Assembly (NCBI RefSeq): GCF_040643635.1 | Contig: NZ_JBEYUS010000012.1 | Coordinates: 1-64,000 of the forward strand | Direction: 5' to 3' | DNA length: 64,000 bases | Source of the DNA: Saccharopolyspora_C sp040643635 | Lineage (GTDB): Bacteria > Actinomycetota > Actinomycetes > Mycobacteriales > Pseudonocardiaceae | In this document: positions 33,280-42,680 of the stretch, piece by piece | Position numbering within the stretch: the stretch's first letter is position 1 | How the letters are laid out: each line of letters starts with the position of its first letter | Position numbers and translations under genes: made by a program | The notes under the pieces: model-generated | Databases searched by the model: none | Told to the model about the DNA's origin: nothing | The model's input: the letters and a program-made list of their open reading frames with translations, nothing else

Positions 33280-34464
33280 GTGATCGACGTGGCGGCGCTG
33301 GACCCGGCCGATCCCGGTTTCGTCGCGGACCCCTACCCGGTCTTCCGCGCGCTGCGCGAGCGGGGACCGCTGCACCGGCACGAGGCGTGGGGCGCGCACG
33401 TCGCCGTCTCGCACGAGCTGTGCTCGGCGGTGCTGCGGCACCGCGACCTGCGGCGGGTGTGGGTGGACCGGGTTCCGCAGCGGGAGTTCGCGGCGTTCAA
33501 CGCGCTGCACCGGCTCAGCATGCTGGAGAACGAGCGGCTGCACGGCAGGTTGCGCGCGGCCGTCGCCCCGCTGTTCCACCGCCGCGCCGTCGCCGCGATG
33601 CGCGCCACCACCACCGAGCTCGTCCGCCCGCGCCTGGACCGGCTGCGCGCCGAGATCGACGAGCACGGCCGCGCCGACCTGATGTCCGCGCTGGCCGGGC
33701 CGCTGCCGGTGGACGTGATCGCCGCGCTGCTCGGCTTCCCGCTCGCCGACGGCCCGCTGCTGCGGGACTGGTCGAACCGGATCGTGCGGATGTACGAGCC
33801 GGAGCTCGACGACGCGGGCCGCCGGGACGCGGAGCTGGCCGCGGGCGAGTTCCGCGAGCACGTCGCCGGGCACGTCGAACACCGCCGCGCGCACCCCGGT
33901 GACGATCCGCTGAGCGCGCTCGTCGGCACCGGCGCGCTGGACCGCGACGAGCTGGTGGCGACCTGCGCGCTGCTGCTGATGGCCGGGCACGAGGCCAGCG
34001 TGAACGGCATCGGCAACGCCGTCGTCGCGCTGCACGACCGGCCCGCGCAGTGGCGCCTGTTCCGCGGGCTCGGCCCGGACGCGGTGGGCACCGCCGTGGA
34101 CGAGCTGCTGCGCCACGACACCCCGAACCAGCTGTTCGAGCGCACCGCGGTGCACCCGGTGGAGCTGGCCGGGACCCGGGTCGAGGCGGGCGAGAAGGTG
34201 GTGGTGCTGCTGGGCGCGGCGAACCGGGACCCGGCCGCGTTCACCGCCCCGGACGAGCTGGACCTGACCCGGGCCCCGAACCCGCACCTGGCGCTCGGCC
34301 TCGGCATGCACTACTGCCTGGGGGCACCGCTGGCCCGCCTGGAGATCGGCGTCGTGCTGGCCGAGTTCGCCGCCCGCTTCCCCGATTACGCCCTGCTGGA
34401 GCGCCCCCGCCGCGCGGCCGCCTTCGCGATCCGCGGCTACCAGCGGATCGACATCACGGCCTGA
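33280..34464 (+). CDS. Cytochrome P450 (CYP107-like)
   Basis: A 394-residue soluble heme monooxygenase. The heme loop LGLGMHYCLGAP has its Cys ligand at residue 346, with Leu instead of the usual Phe at the loop start. ExxR is ELLR (275-278). The I-helix motif is AGHEAS (235-240), with Ala where most P450s have the proton-delivery Thr; P450eryF of Saccharopolyspora has the same substitution. GTG follows GGAGG. It stands alone between cyclophilin and rel, with no biosynthetic cluster. A ferredoxin reductase gene is at 59370. Substrate is unknown. Confidence 0.93.
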   Translation: MIDVAALDPADPGFVADPYPVFRALRERGPLHRHEAWGAHVAVSHELCSAVLRHRDLRRVWVDRVPQREFAAFNALHRLSMLENERLHGRLRAAVAPLFHRRAVAAMRATTTELVRPRLDRLRAEIDEHGRADLMSALAGPLPVDVIAALLGFPLADGPLLRDWSNRIVRMYEPELDDAGRRDAELAAGEFREHVAGHVEHRRAHPGDDPLSALVGTGALDRDELVATCALLLMAGHEASVNGIGNAVVALHDRPAQWRLFRGLGPDAVGTAVDELLRHDTPNQLFERTAVHPVELAGTRVEAGEKVVVLLGAANRDPAAFTAPDELDLTRAPNPHLALGLGMHYCLGAPLARLEIGVVLAEFAARFPDYALLERPRRAAAFAIRGYQRIDITA

Positions 34465-34467
34465 CCC

Positions 34468-36780
34468 TCACGCCGCCGAGGTCACGCGGTAGACGTCGTA
34501 GACGCCTTCGATGTTGCGGACCGCCTTGAGCACGTGCCCCAGGTGCTTCGGGTCGCCCATCTCGAAGGAGAAGCGGCTCACCGCGACCCGGTCCTTCGAG
34601 GTGGTGACCGAGGCGGACAGGATGTTCACCCGCTCGTCGGCGAGCACCTTCGTCACGTCCGAGAGCAGCCGGTGCCGGTCCAGCGCCTCCACCTGGATGG
34701 CGACCAGGAACACCGACGACGAGGACGGCGCCCAGTAGACCTCGACCAGCCGTTCCGGCGATTTGCGCAGGTCGTCGGCGTTGGTGCAGTCGGTGCGGTG
34801 CACGCTGACCCCGCCGCCGCGGGTGACGAAGCCGAGGATCTCGTCGCCGGGCACCGGGGTGCAGCAGCGGGCGAGCTTGGACCACACGTCCCCGGCGTCC
34901 TTGACCACGACCCCGGAGTCGCCGGTGCTGCGGCGGCGCTGCTGCACGGTGGACGGGGTGGAGCGCTCGGCGATCTCGTCCTCGGCCTGCTCCACACCGC
35001 CGATCAGCGCGACGAGCCGCTGCACCAGGTGGTGCGCGGAGACCTGCCGCTCCCCCACGGCCGCGTACAGCGCGGTGACGTCCACGTAGTGCAGCTCGCG
35101 GGCGACCGCGGCGATGGAGTCGGCGGTGACGAGGCGCTGCACCGGGAGGCCGAGCCGGCGGATCTCCTTGGTGATCGCATCCTTGCCGTGCTCGATGGCT
35201 TCTTCGCGGCGTTCCTTCGCGAACCACTGCTTGATCTTCGCCTTGGCCCGCGGGGAGGCCACGAACGACAGCCAGTCCCGGCTCGGCCCGGAGCCTTCGG
35301 CTTTGGAGGTGAAGATCTCGACGACCTCGCCGTTCTCGAGCTTGCGCTCGAGGGCGACCAGGCGGCCGTTGACGCGGGAGCCGATGCACCGGTGCCCGAC
35401 CTCGGTGTGCACCGCGTACGCGAAGTCCACCGGGGTCGACCCGGACGGCAGCGTGATCACATCGCCCTTGGGGGTGAACACGAAGATCTCGCGGGTGGCG
35501 AGGTCGTAGCGCAGCGATTCGAGGAACTCGCCGGGGTCGGCGGCCTCCCGCTGCCAGTCCAGCAGCTGGCGCATCCAGGCCATGTCGTCGACTTCGACGC
35601 CCGCCTGGCCACCGCCGCCGTTGCGGCCCTTGGTCTCCTTGTAGCGCCAGTGCGCGGCGATGCCGTACTCGGCGGTGCGGTGCATCTCGCTGGTGCGGAT
35701 CTGCACTTCCAGCGGTTTGCCCTCGGGACCGATGACCGTGGTGTGCAACGACTGGTAGACGCCGAAGCGGGGCTGGGCGATGTAGTCCTTGAACCGGCCG
35801 GGCATCGGCTGCCACAGCGCGTGCACCACGCCCATCGCGGCGTAGCAGTCGCGCACCTCGTCGACGAGGATGCGCACGCCCACCAGGTCGTGGATGTCGT
35901 CGAAGTCGCGGCCGCGGACGATCATCTTCTGGTGGATCGAGTAGTAGTGCTTCGGGCGGCCCTCGACCTTGGCGGCCAGCCGCGCGGCCTCCAGCTGGCC
36001 GGACAGCTCGTCGGTGACGGTGCGCAGGTAGGTGTCCCGGGAGGGGGCGCGGTTGGCGACCAGGCGCACGATCTCGTCGTACTTCTTGGGCTGGAGGATG
36101 GCGAACGCCAGGTCCTCCAGCTCCCACTTGATGGTGGCCATGCCGAGCCGGTGCGCGAGCGGGGCGAGCACTTCGAGGGTTTCGCGGGCCTTGCGGGCCT
36201 GCTTCTCCGGCGGCAGGAAGCGCATGGTGCGCATGTTGTGCAGCCGGTCCGCCAGCTTGATCACGAGGACGCGCGGGTCGCGGGCCATCGCGATGATCAT
36301 CTTGCGGATGGTCTCGGCCTCGGCGGCCGCGCCGAGCTTCACCTTGTCCAGCTTGGTGACGCCGTCCACCAGGTGCGCCACTTCGTCGCCGAAGTCCTCG
36401 CTGAGGCGCTCCACCGAGTAGTCGGTGTCCTCGACCGTGTCGTGCAGCAGCGCCGCCACCAACGTCGTGGTGTCCATGCCCAGCTCACCCAGAATGGTGG
36501 CGACGGCCAGCGGATGGGTGATGTAGGGATCGCCCGATTTGCGGCGCTGGTGGCTGTGCTTGTCCTCGGCCACGTCGTAGGCCCGCTGCAGCAGCGCCAG
36601 GTCCGCGTGCGGGTGCAGCTCGCGGTGCACCGCGGCCAGCGGTTCGAGCACTTGCTTGACCTCCGCGGCGCGCTGCGCCGTGATCCGTCTGGCCAAGCGG
36701 GCGCGCACCCGCCTGGTCGCCGAGGCGGGGCGTGCCTGCTCGGTTGCTGCTGGGGCAGGAGACTCGACGTCTTGGCTCAC
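34468..36780 (-). CDS. rel: Bifunctional (p)ppGpp synthetase/hydrolase Rel
   Basis: Makes and degrades the stringent-response alarmone. In 770 residues: HD hydrolase domain (HDTVED at 113-118), synthetase domain with RPKHYYSIHQKM and GVYQSLHTTV, TGS domain (IFVFTPKGDVITLPSGSTPVDFAYAVHTEVG), conserved-Cys helical region (ARCCTPVPGDEI) and C-terminal ACT domain. The synthetase loop reads RFKD, the RxKD signature of bifunctional enzymes rather than the ExDD of monofunctional RelA. GTG 36780 was chosen for its GGGAG site. It converges with the P450 gene, three bases apart. Confidence 0.97.
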   Translation of the reverse strand: MSQDVESPAPAATEQARPASATRRVRARLARRITAQRAAEVKQVLEPLAAVHRELHPHADLALLQRAYDVAEDKHSHQRRKSGDPYITHPLAVATILGELGMDTTTLVAALLHDTVEDTDYSVERLSEDFGDEVAHLVDGVTKLDKVKLGAAAEAETIRKMIIAMARDPRVLVIKLADRLHNMRTMRFLPPEKQARKARETLEVLAPLAHRLGMATIKWELEDLAFAILQPKKYDEIVRLVANRAPSRDTYLRTVTDELSGQLEAARLAAKVEGRPKHYYSIHQKMIVRGRDFDDIHDLVGVRILVDEVRDCYAAMGVVHALWQPMPGRFKDYIAQPRFGVYQSLHTTVIGPEGKPLEVQIRTSEMHRTAEYGIAAHWRYKETKGRNGGGGQAGVEVDDMAWMRQLLDWQREAADPGEFLESLRYDLATREIFVFTPKGDVITLPSGSTPVDFAYAVHTEVGHRCIGSRVNGRLVALERKLENGEVVEIFTSKAEGSGPSRDWLSFVASPRAKAKIKQWFAKERREEAIEHGKDAITKEIRRLGLPVQRLVTADSIAAVARELHYVDVTALYAAVGERQVSAHHLVQRLVALIGGVEQAEDEIAERSTPSTVQQRRRSTGDSGVVVKDAGDVWSKLARCCTPVPGDEILGFVTRGGGVSVHRTDCTNADDLRKSPERLVEVYWAPSSSSVFLVAIQVEALDRHRLLSDVTKVLADERVNILSASVTTSKDRVAVSRFSFEMGDPKHLGHVLKAVRNIEGVYDVYRVTSAA

Positions 36781-36975
36781 CGCGCGCTCCCGGGCATGGA
36801 GGGGACGTTGCACCCGGGTCTTGATGCGGTGAAGCGGTCACGACCCGGGCATCGAGAATAACGCCGTTCGGGCTATCGCCCTTCCCCGGCCGTCCCCCGA
36901 AACGTTGAACGGTCACTCTCAGCTGCGAGCCGACGGGAAAACTTCACCAGGACCGATCACCCGGGCCGAAAATCC

Positions 36976-37518
36976 TCACACCGCCAGCAGTGCCTGCACG
37001 TCCGAATCCATCCGGTCCCGGCCGCCCAGGGCGGTCAGTTCGAGCACCACCGACGAGGCCACGACCTTCGCACCCGCCCGGCCCAGCAGCTCGCAGGCGG
37101 CGCGCAGCGTGCCGCCGGTGGCGAGCACGTCGTCCACCACCAGCACCCGCTGCCCAGGGCTGATGGTCGCCGCCGGGAGCTCCAGGCTCGCCGAGCCGTA
37201 CTCCAGCTGGTAGTCGACGCGGTCCGCGACCTCCGGCAGCTTGCCCGGCTTCCGCAGGCCCACGACGCCGGTGCCGCGCGCGTGCGCGACGGCGGCGCCG
37301 AGCAGGAAGCCGCGGGCCTCCACCCCGGCCACCACGTCGAACTCCAGGCCGTCACCGAGCGCGCGCACGACCGCCGCGAACGCCTCCCCGTCGGCCAGCA
37401 GCGGGCTGATGTCGCGGAACAGGATCCCGGGCTCCGGGAAGTCCGGGACCTCGCGGATCAGCCGCGCCGCCTGCTCCAGTGCGGGGTGCAGCACCCGCAC
37501 CGCGTCCGGCTCCGCCAT
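36976..37518 (-). CDS. apt: Adenine phosphoribosyltransferase
   Basis: Salvages adenine to AMP with PRPP. The 180-residue protein has the PRPP-binding VLVVDDVLATGGT near residue 125, the substrate block FPEPGILFRDISPLL and GVEARGFLLGAAVA. Its ATG shares a base with the secF stop (TGATG), so it is coupled to secF. The order secD-secF-apt-rel is the conserved actinobacterial arrangement; the M. tuberculosis dipeptide-binding gene between secF and apt is missing here. Confidence 0.95.
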   Translation of the reverse strand: MAEPDAVRVLHPALEQAARLIREVPDFPEPGILFRDISPLLADGEAFAAVVRALGDGLEFDVVAGVEARGFLLGAAVAHARGTGVVGLRKPGKLPEVADRVDYQLEYGSASLELPAATISPGQRVLVVDDVLATGGTLRAACELLGRAGAKVVASSVVLELTALGGRDRMDSDVQALLAV

Positions 37519-38732
37519 CAGCGCCGCTTCTTCCCGGTCGGGCGGCTGGACTTGCCCGCGGGCCGCCGCCGGTTCTGCGGGGCGTCGGAGCGCGCGGTGC
37601 GCCTGCCCGCAGCGCTGGACGCGCCGGCCAGCGGCCGTTCCGGACGCGCCTCGGCCTGCTCGTCCGCCGGTTCGTCGGCCTCCTTCGCCGCGCCCCGCTC
37701 CCGGCGCTGGACGACCTTCGCCGCCTGCTGCCGGTACTTGCGGTCGCGCATCTTGAAGTCCACCAGCAGCGGCGTCGCCAGGAAGATCGACGAGATCACA
37801 CCGGCGATCATGCCGACCAGCTGCACCAGTGCCAGGTCCCGCAGCACGCCCACGCCCAGCAGCCAGGCGCCGACCACGAGCAGGCCGGCCACCGGCAGCA
37901 GCGCGATCACCGAGGTGTTGATGGAGCGCATCAGCGTCTGGTTCACCGCGAGGTTCGCGGCCTCCGGGTAGGTGCGACGGGTCAGGCCGAGCAGCCCGCG
38001 GGTGTTCTCCTTCACCTTGTCGAACACCACGACCGTGTCGTACAGCGAGAACCCGAGGATCGTCAGCAGACCGATCACCGTGCTCGGCGTGACCTCGAAG
38101 CCGGTGAGCGCGTAGATGCCCGCCGTGACCACCACGTCGTGCAGCAGCGCGATCAGCGCCGCCACCGCCATCCAGCGCTCGAAGTAGAACGCGAGGAACA
38201 CGGTCACCAGCACCAGGAACACGCCCAGCGCCAGCAGCGCCTGCTGGGTGATCTCGCCACCCCAGGTGCCGCTGACCGCGCTGTCGCTGACCGCGGCCGG
38301 GCTCGGCCTGCCGTCGGTGCCCAGCGGCTGGAGCCGCTGGAACATCGTCTCCTTGACCTCGGCGACCTGCGCGGTGTTCAGCGACTCGGTGCGGACCTGG
38401 ATGGTCTGGCTGCTCGCGGTGCCCACCAGCTGCACCGTTTCGGCCGGGTGCCCGAGCGCTTCGGTGAACGCCTCCTGCACCTGGTCCTCGCTGATCGGGC
38501 CCTGCGCGCCGACGGCGGGGACCTGCAGCTTGGTGCCGCCCTCGAAGTCGATGCCCAGGTTGAAGCCCTTGATGCCCATCGCGCCGATGCACACCAGCAC
38601 CAGCAGTCCGAGGGACACGTACCAGCGCATGCGCTTGCCGACGATGTCGAAGGCGCCGTTGCCGATGTAGAGGCGTTCGAAGACGCTCGCGCGCCGGTTT
38701 CCGCCGTCGCCGGCGGTGCTGTGGGTGACCAC
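37518..38732 (-). CDS. secF: Protein translocase subunit SecF
   Basis: Membrane component that with SecD uses the proton gradient to help pull exported proteins through SecYEG. The 404-residue protein has six transmembrane segments. It has GFNLGIDFEGGTKLQV after the first, and the core SLYDTVVVFDKVKEN and NQTLMRSINTSVIALLPV. A 70-residue basic cytoplasmic tail rich in Arg/Ala/Pro is longer than in E. coli. The GTG start is two bases after the secD stop, with GGAGG seven bases upstream. Confidence 0.95.
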   Translation of the reverse strand: MVTHSTAGDGGNRRASVFERLYIGNGAFDIVGKRMRWYVSLGLLVLVCIGAMGIKGFNLGIDFEGGTKLQVPAVGAQGPISEDQVQEAFTEALGHPAETVQLVGTASSQTIQVRTESLNTAQVAEVKETMFQRLQPLGTDGRPSPAAVSDSAVSGTWGGEITQQALLALGVFLVLVTVFLAFYFERWMAVAALIALLHDVVVTAGIYALTGFEVTPSTVIGLLTILGFSLYDTVVVFDKVKENTRGLLGLTRRTYPEAANLAVNQTLMRSINTSVIALLPVAGLLVVGAWLLGVGVLRDLALVQLVGMIAGVISSIFLATPLLVDFKMRDRKYRQQAAKVVQRRERGAAKEADEPADEQAEARPERPLAGASSAAGRRTARSDAPQNRRRPAGKSSRPTGKKRR

Positions 38733-38734
38733 CG

Positions 38735-40321
38735 TCAGGCCTCCTTCGCGCTGGAAGCACCCCGGGAGCGCGCGGCGCGCTGCTCGGCGGCGTAGCGCTG
38801 CGTCGCGCCGAGGCCGGACACCGAGGACTTGGACAGGAACTTGTTCTTCGACGCCAGCGCCACCAGCGGGTGCGTCACCAGGAACACCACGACGAGGTCG
38901 AGCACCGTCGACATGCCGAGGGTGAACGCGAAGCCCTTCACCTGGCCGACCGCGAGCACGTAGAGCACGGCCGCGGCCAGGAAGCTCACCGCGTCGGCGG
39001 ACAGGATCGTGCGCCGCGCCCGGATCCACGCCCGGGGCACCGCGGAGCGGAACGTCCGGCCCTCGCGGATCTCATCCTTGAGCCGTTCGAAGAACACGAT
39101 GAACGAGTCCGCGGTGATGCCGATCGCGACGATGAACCCGGCGATGCCCGCCAGGTCGAGGGTGAAGCCGATCCACCGCCCGAGCAGCACCAGCACGCCG
39201 TAGACGATGCCGCCGGAGAGCACCAGCGACAGCACCGTGAGCACGCCGAGCAGCCGGTAGTAGGCGAGGCAGTACACCGCGACCAGGAACAGGCCGATGC
39301 CGCCCGCGATCAGACCGGCCTCCAGCGCGGCCACGCCCATCGTCGCCGACACCGTCTCGGCCTCGGACTGGTCGAACGCCAGCGGCAGCGAGCCGTACTT
39401 GAGCACGTCGGCCAGGTCCGTCGCGGACTGCTGGTTGAAGCTGCCGCTGATGGAGGCGTTGCCGCCGAGCAGCGCCTGGTTGATCGTCGGTGCGGAGACG
39501 ACCTCGCCGTCGAGCACGAACGCGGCCTGCTGGCCGACGTTGGCGGAGGTGAAGTCCGCCCAGCGCTTGCCGCCGTCAGCGGTGAAGTCCAGGCTCACCG
39601 TCCAGTTCGGCTCCTGCTGGTTCGGCGGCTGCGCCGCCGCGTTGGCGATGTCGGTGCCTTCCATGAACACCGGCTCCAGCACGTACTTCTGCGCCTTCTG
39701 CTGGTCGCAGGCGACCAGCGGGAGCTTCGGGTCGGCGTTGCCGCGCAGCGGGTCCTCGGCGTTGCAGTCCAGCGCGGAGAGCGCCTGCATCTGCACGTTC
39801 GGGTCGGTGCTCTGCCGGGTCTTCTTCGCCTCGTCGATCGCCGCCTGCTGGGCTTCCGGGTCGGCGGGCTGCTGGGCGTGGGCGGCCTGCGGCGCGGTCC
39901 CGGAGGGCTGGCCCGGCTGCGGCGGCGGGGCCTGCGCGGGCGCCACCATGTTCGGCACCACCTTGCGGAAGCTCAGCTCCGCGGTCTGGCCGAGCTGCTT
40001 GGCCTGGTCACCGCCCTCGCCGGGCACGGTGATCACCAGGTTGGAGCCGTCGAGGTTCACCTCGGAGCCGCTGATGCCCATGCCGTTGACGCGGGTCTCG
40101 ATGATCTGCCGCGCCTGGGTCAGCGATTCCTGCGTCGGCGGCCGACCGTCCGGGGTGCGCGCGGTGAGCGTCACCCGGGTGCCGCCCTGGAGATCGATGC
40201 CCAGCTTCGGATCGGGTTTCTTGTCGCCGGTGAGGAATACCAATCCGTACAACGCCACGACGATCAGCGCGAAGATCGCGAGGTAACGCCCTGGGCGGAT
40301 CTGCCCGGCCGGAGGTGCCAC
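38735..40321 (-). CDS. secD: Protein translocase subunit SecD
   Basis: Partner of SecF in late protein export. The 528-residue protein has an N-terminal transmembrane helix and the signature LGIDLQGGTRVTL. A periplasmic P1 domain contains a Pro/Gln/Ala-rich insert (about 125-165, APPPQPGQPSGTAPQAAH), then YGSLPLAF, and five C-terminal helices with GIAGFIVAIGITADSFIVFFERLKDEIREG. GTG start with AGGAG upstream at a slightly long spacing. A hairpin lies about 100 bases upstream. Confidence 0.95.
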   Translation of the reverse strand: MAPPAGQIRPGRYLAIFALIVVALYGLVFLTGDKKPDPKLGIDLQGGTRVTLTARTPDGRPPTQESLTQARQIIETRVNGMGISGSEVNLDGSNLVITVPGEGGDQAKQLGQTAELSFRKVVPNMVAPAQAPPPQPGQPSGTAPQAAHAQQPADPEAQQAAIDEAKKTRQSTDPNVQMQALSALDCNAEDPLRGNADPKLPLVACDQQKAQKYVLEPVFMEGTDIANAAAQPPNQQEPNWTVSLDFTADGGKRWADFTSANVGQQAAFVLDGEVVSAPTINQALLGGNASISGSFNQQSATDLADVLKYGSLPLAFDQSEAETVSATMGVAALEAGLIAGGIGLFLVAVYCLAYYRLLGVLTVLSLVLSGGIVYGVLVLLGRWIGFTLDLAGIAGFIVAIGITADSFIVFFERLKDEIREGRTFRSAVPRAWIRARRTILSADAVSFLAAAVLYVLAVGQVKGFAFTLGMSTVLDLVVVFLVTHPLVALASKNKFLSKSSVSGLGATQRYAAEQRAARSRGASSAKEA

Positions 40322-40413
40322 GGTGCGTCGGTCTCCTGTCCACGGTCTACGGAATGTGGGCGGGACATCGGCCGCGCAGGGCGGAGCGCCCGCGATCCGA
40401 TGCCCCGAATGAT

Positions 40414-40443
40414 CGGCCGTTCCAGGTACCCCCGGAACGGCCG
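40414..40443 (-). promoter_or_regulatory. Hairpin in the secD upstream region
   Basis: CGGCCGTTCC and GGAACGGCCG form a perfect 10-bp stem around a 10-base loop, 93 bases before the secD start. It could be a second terminator for upstream readthrough or a leader structure of secD. Confidence 0.5.
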
Positions 40444-40871
40444 TTGATCACAGTACGCGCCCGAACAGCACGAGCACGCCGCACGATCTGGGAAGGCCCG
40501 TCGCCAGTCTGCCAGGCGGGTGGCGCGGGAAGACGCGAGGGGCGGCTTCGCGGGCCCGCGAACTGGGGAAATCGCCCAAGGCGGACGCGGGTGGAGCGGC
40601 CCGGTGGCGCGGTGCGGGATTCGTAAACCCGCCACGGCGGCGGTCGCGGGGAGCTCCCTCCGCCGGTCGGCGGCCGCCCGTCGGCCGGATGGCGGGGCGT
40701 CGGCACCGCAGGGCGGGAGGCGGGCATCGACCGGGCCGCGATACTCCGCTGCGGCGGAGCGAACGGCGCGGGACGCCGGGCGCGCTGCGGGCCGGAGCCG
40801 CCGCCTCCGAGGCGGCGACTCGACGGCTCTGCCGGACGGCCCGCGTTCGGGCCGGTCCGGGAACGCGGCGG

Positions 40872-40896
40872 ACGGCCGGTGCTGATCACCGGCCGT
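40872..40896 (-). terminator. yajC terminator
   Basis: ACGGCCGGTG and CACCGGCCGT pair perfectly around a five-base loop, six bases after the yajC stop. Confidence 0.75.
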
Positions 40897-40902
40897 TCCG
40901 GC

Positions 40903-41328
40903 TCAGCTGGTCTTCTGCTTCTCGATCGGCTCGGCGACCTGCGCGGAGGACTCGGTGGAGGTCGCGGTGGCCTCCTGCTGCTCGCCCTCGGCGTCCTTCG
41001 CCTCGGCCGCGGGGGCGGCCTCGTCCTGCTCGGTCGCGGTGGCCTCGGTGACCTCGGCGGCCTCCTCGGTGGTGACCTTCTCGCGGACGGCGGCGCGCAC
41101 CCAGGTGGTGACGACGCCCGGCGCGATCTCCAGGTCGATGCTGTCGTCCGAGCTCGACACCACGGTGCCGAACAGCCCGGAGGTCGTCATCACCCGGTCA
41201 CCCGTGGTCAGCGAGTTCTGCAGCTTCTGCTGCTCCTGCACGGCACGCTTCTGCTTGCGCGCCTGGAGGAACATCGGCACGGCCAGCAGCACGATCAGCA
41301 GGGGCAGAAACAAGGATTCGAGAGACAT
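40903..41328 (-). CDS. yajC: Preprotein translocase accessory subunit YajC
   Basis: A 141-residue single-span membrane protein that associates with SecDF. The N-terminal helix (LFLPLLIVLLAVPMFLQARKQKR) and the conserved domain LTTGDRVMTTSGLFGTVVSSSDDSIDLEIAPGVVTTWVRAAV are typical. The last 50 residues are an acidic Ala/Glu/Thr tail. Two adjacent ATG codons exist; the second (41328) has better spacing from GGAG. It lies between ruvB and secD as in mycobacteria but is separated from secD by a terminator. Confidence 0.92.
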   Translation of the reverse strand: MSLESLFLPLLIVLLAVPMFLQARKQKRAVQEQQKLQNSLTTGDRVMTTSGLFGTVVSSSDDSIDLEIAPGVVTTWVRAAVREKVTTEEAAEVTEATATEQDEAAPAAEAKDAEGEQQEATATSTESSAQVAEPIEKQKTS

Positions 41329-41570
41329 CATGCTCCGTTTCGGCGGACGCCGCGGGGATCGCCCGACCACCTGCCGGGGCGCCCGAATTGTTCGGATGTA
41401 GCGCTTCCAGTGTGCCAGCCGTGTCGATGGGCGTGCCGCCACCCGTCGGGCCGCGCGGGCCGAACCGGTGTCCGGCGGCGCCATCGGGGCCGTCAACGCC
41501 GCGCAGCCTATCGCCCGCGAGGTGGCCGGACTCACAGCCCACCCGCCGCCGGAACGGGCTCGAACGGCGG

Positions 41571-42680
41571 CTACTCGAACAGGACGGCCTGCGATTCGCC
41601 GGGCGCGTGCGGCGGCGGGGTGAGACCCACGTGCTGCCAGGCGGCGACGGTCGCGACCCGGCCGCGCGAGGTGCGGGCGAGCATGCCCGCGCGCACCAGG
41701 TAAGGCTCGCAGACCTCCTCGACCGTGCTCGGTTCCTCCCCCACCGCGACCGCGATGGTGGTGATCCCGACCGGCCCGCCGTGGAAGGACCGCACCAGCG
41801 CCGAGAGCACCGCGCGGTCCAGCCGGTCCAGGCCGAACTCGTCGACGTCGTAGACCGCCAGCGCCGACCGCGCCACGTCCAGGGTGACCGCGCCGTCGGC
41901 GCGCACCTCCGCGTAGTCGCGGACCCGGCGCAGCAGCCGGTTCGCGATGCGCGGCGTCCCCCGGGAGCGGCGGGCGATCTCGACGGCGCCGTCGGGACGC
42001 AGGTCCACGCCGAGGATGCCCGCGGAGCGGCGCACCACCAGCTCCAGCTCGGCGGGCGAGTAGAACTCCATGTGCGCGGTGAACCCGAACCGGTCCCGCA
42101 GCGGGCCGGTGAGCGTCCCCGAGCGAGTGGTGGCGCCGACCAGCGTGAACGGCGCGATCTCCAGCGGGATGCTGGTGGCGCCCGGGCCCTTGCCGACGAC
42201 GACGTCGACCCGGTAGTCCTCCATCGCCAGGTACAGCATCTCCTCGGCGGGCCGGGCGATGCGGTGGATCTCGTCGATGAACAGCACGTCGCCCTCGGCG
42301 AGGTTGGACAGCATCGCCGCCAGGTCGCCGGGCCGTTCCAGCGCGGGCCCCGAGGTCACCCGGATCGCGGAGCCCAGCTCCGCCGCCATGATCATCGCGA
42401 GGCTGGTCTTGCCGAGCCCGGGCGGGCCGGAGAACAGCACGTGGTCGGGCTGTTCGCGGCGGTTGAGCGCGCCGTGCAGCACCAGTTGCAGCTGTTCGCG
42501 CACCCGCGGCTGGCCGACGAACTCGCTGAGCCTGCGCGGGCGCAGCGTGCTCTCCACGTCCTGCTCGGCCGGTTCCTGCTCCGGATCCAGCGGGGCTTCG
42601 CCGGGCAGCGCCTGCCGCGCCGGGAGCTGGCCGGGCAGCAGGTCCGCGGGCGGGTCCTCGTCCTCGTGCGGAGCGCTCAT
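41571..42680 (-). CDS. ruvB: Holliday junction branch-migration ATPase RuvB
   Basis: AAA+ motor that with RuvA drives branch migration. The 369-residue protein has Walker A GPPGLGKT (85-92), Walker B LFIDEIHR, sensor ATTRSGTL and the arginine finger in PLRDRFG. A winged-helix C-terminus contains VEEVCEPYLVRAGMLARTSRGRVA. A 40-residue acidic/Pro-rich N-terminal extension precedes the standard LRPRRLSEFVGQ start. The ATG overlaps the ruvA stop (ATGA). Confidence 0.97.
   Translation of the reverse strand: MSAPHEDEDPPADLLPGQLPARQALPGEAPLDPEQEPAEQDVESTLRPRRLSEFVGQPRVREQLQLVLHGALNRREQPDHVLFSGPPGLGKTSLAMIMAAELGSAIRVTSGPALERPGDLAAMLSNLAEGDVLFIDEIHRIARPAEEMLYLAMEDYRVDVVVGKGPGATSIPLEIAPFTLVGATTRSGTLTGPLRDRFGFTAHMEFYSPAELELVVRRSAGILGVDLRPDGAVEIARRSRGTPRIANRLLRRVRDYAEVRADGAVTLDVARSALAVYDVDEFGLDRLDRAVLSALVRSFHGGPVGITTIAVAVGEEPSTVEEVCEPYLVRAGMLARTSRGRVATVAAWQHVGLTPPPHAPGESQAVLFE

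Larger units (their letters stand above)
40322..40902. other. Non-coding gap between yajC and secD
   Basis: The 581-bp interval contains the yajC terminator (40872-40896) and a second hairpin (40414-40443) in the likely secD leader. The middle is GC-rich, with overlapping open frames on both strands but no ribosome binding site or family-like product. secDF therefore probably have a promoter separate from yajC. Confidence 0.5.

Noticed and set aside
33280..34464. P450 as part of a secondary-metabolite gene cluster
   Set aside because: All neighbours are housekeeping genes (cyclophilin, rel, hisS); no synthase, ferredoxin or transporter of a cluster is present.
34534..36861. 775-codon plus-strand frame opposite rel
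   Set aside because: Complement of the rel gene, no domain and no ribosome binding site.
40347..40889. Overlapping open frames on both strands between yajC and secD
   Set aside because: Frames are open on several strands at once, contain two hairpins, and have no ribosome site; treated as non-coding.
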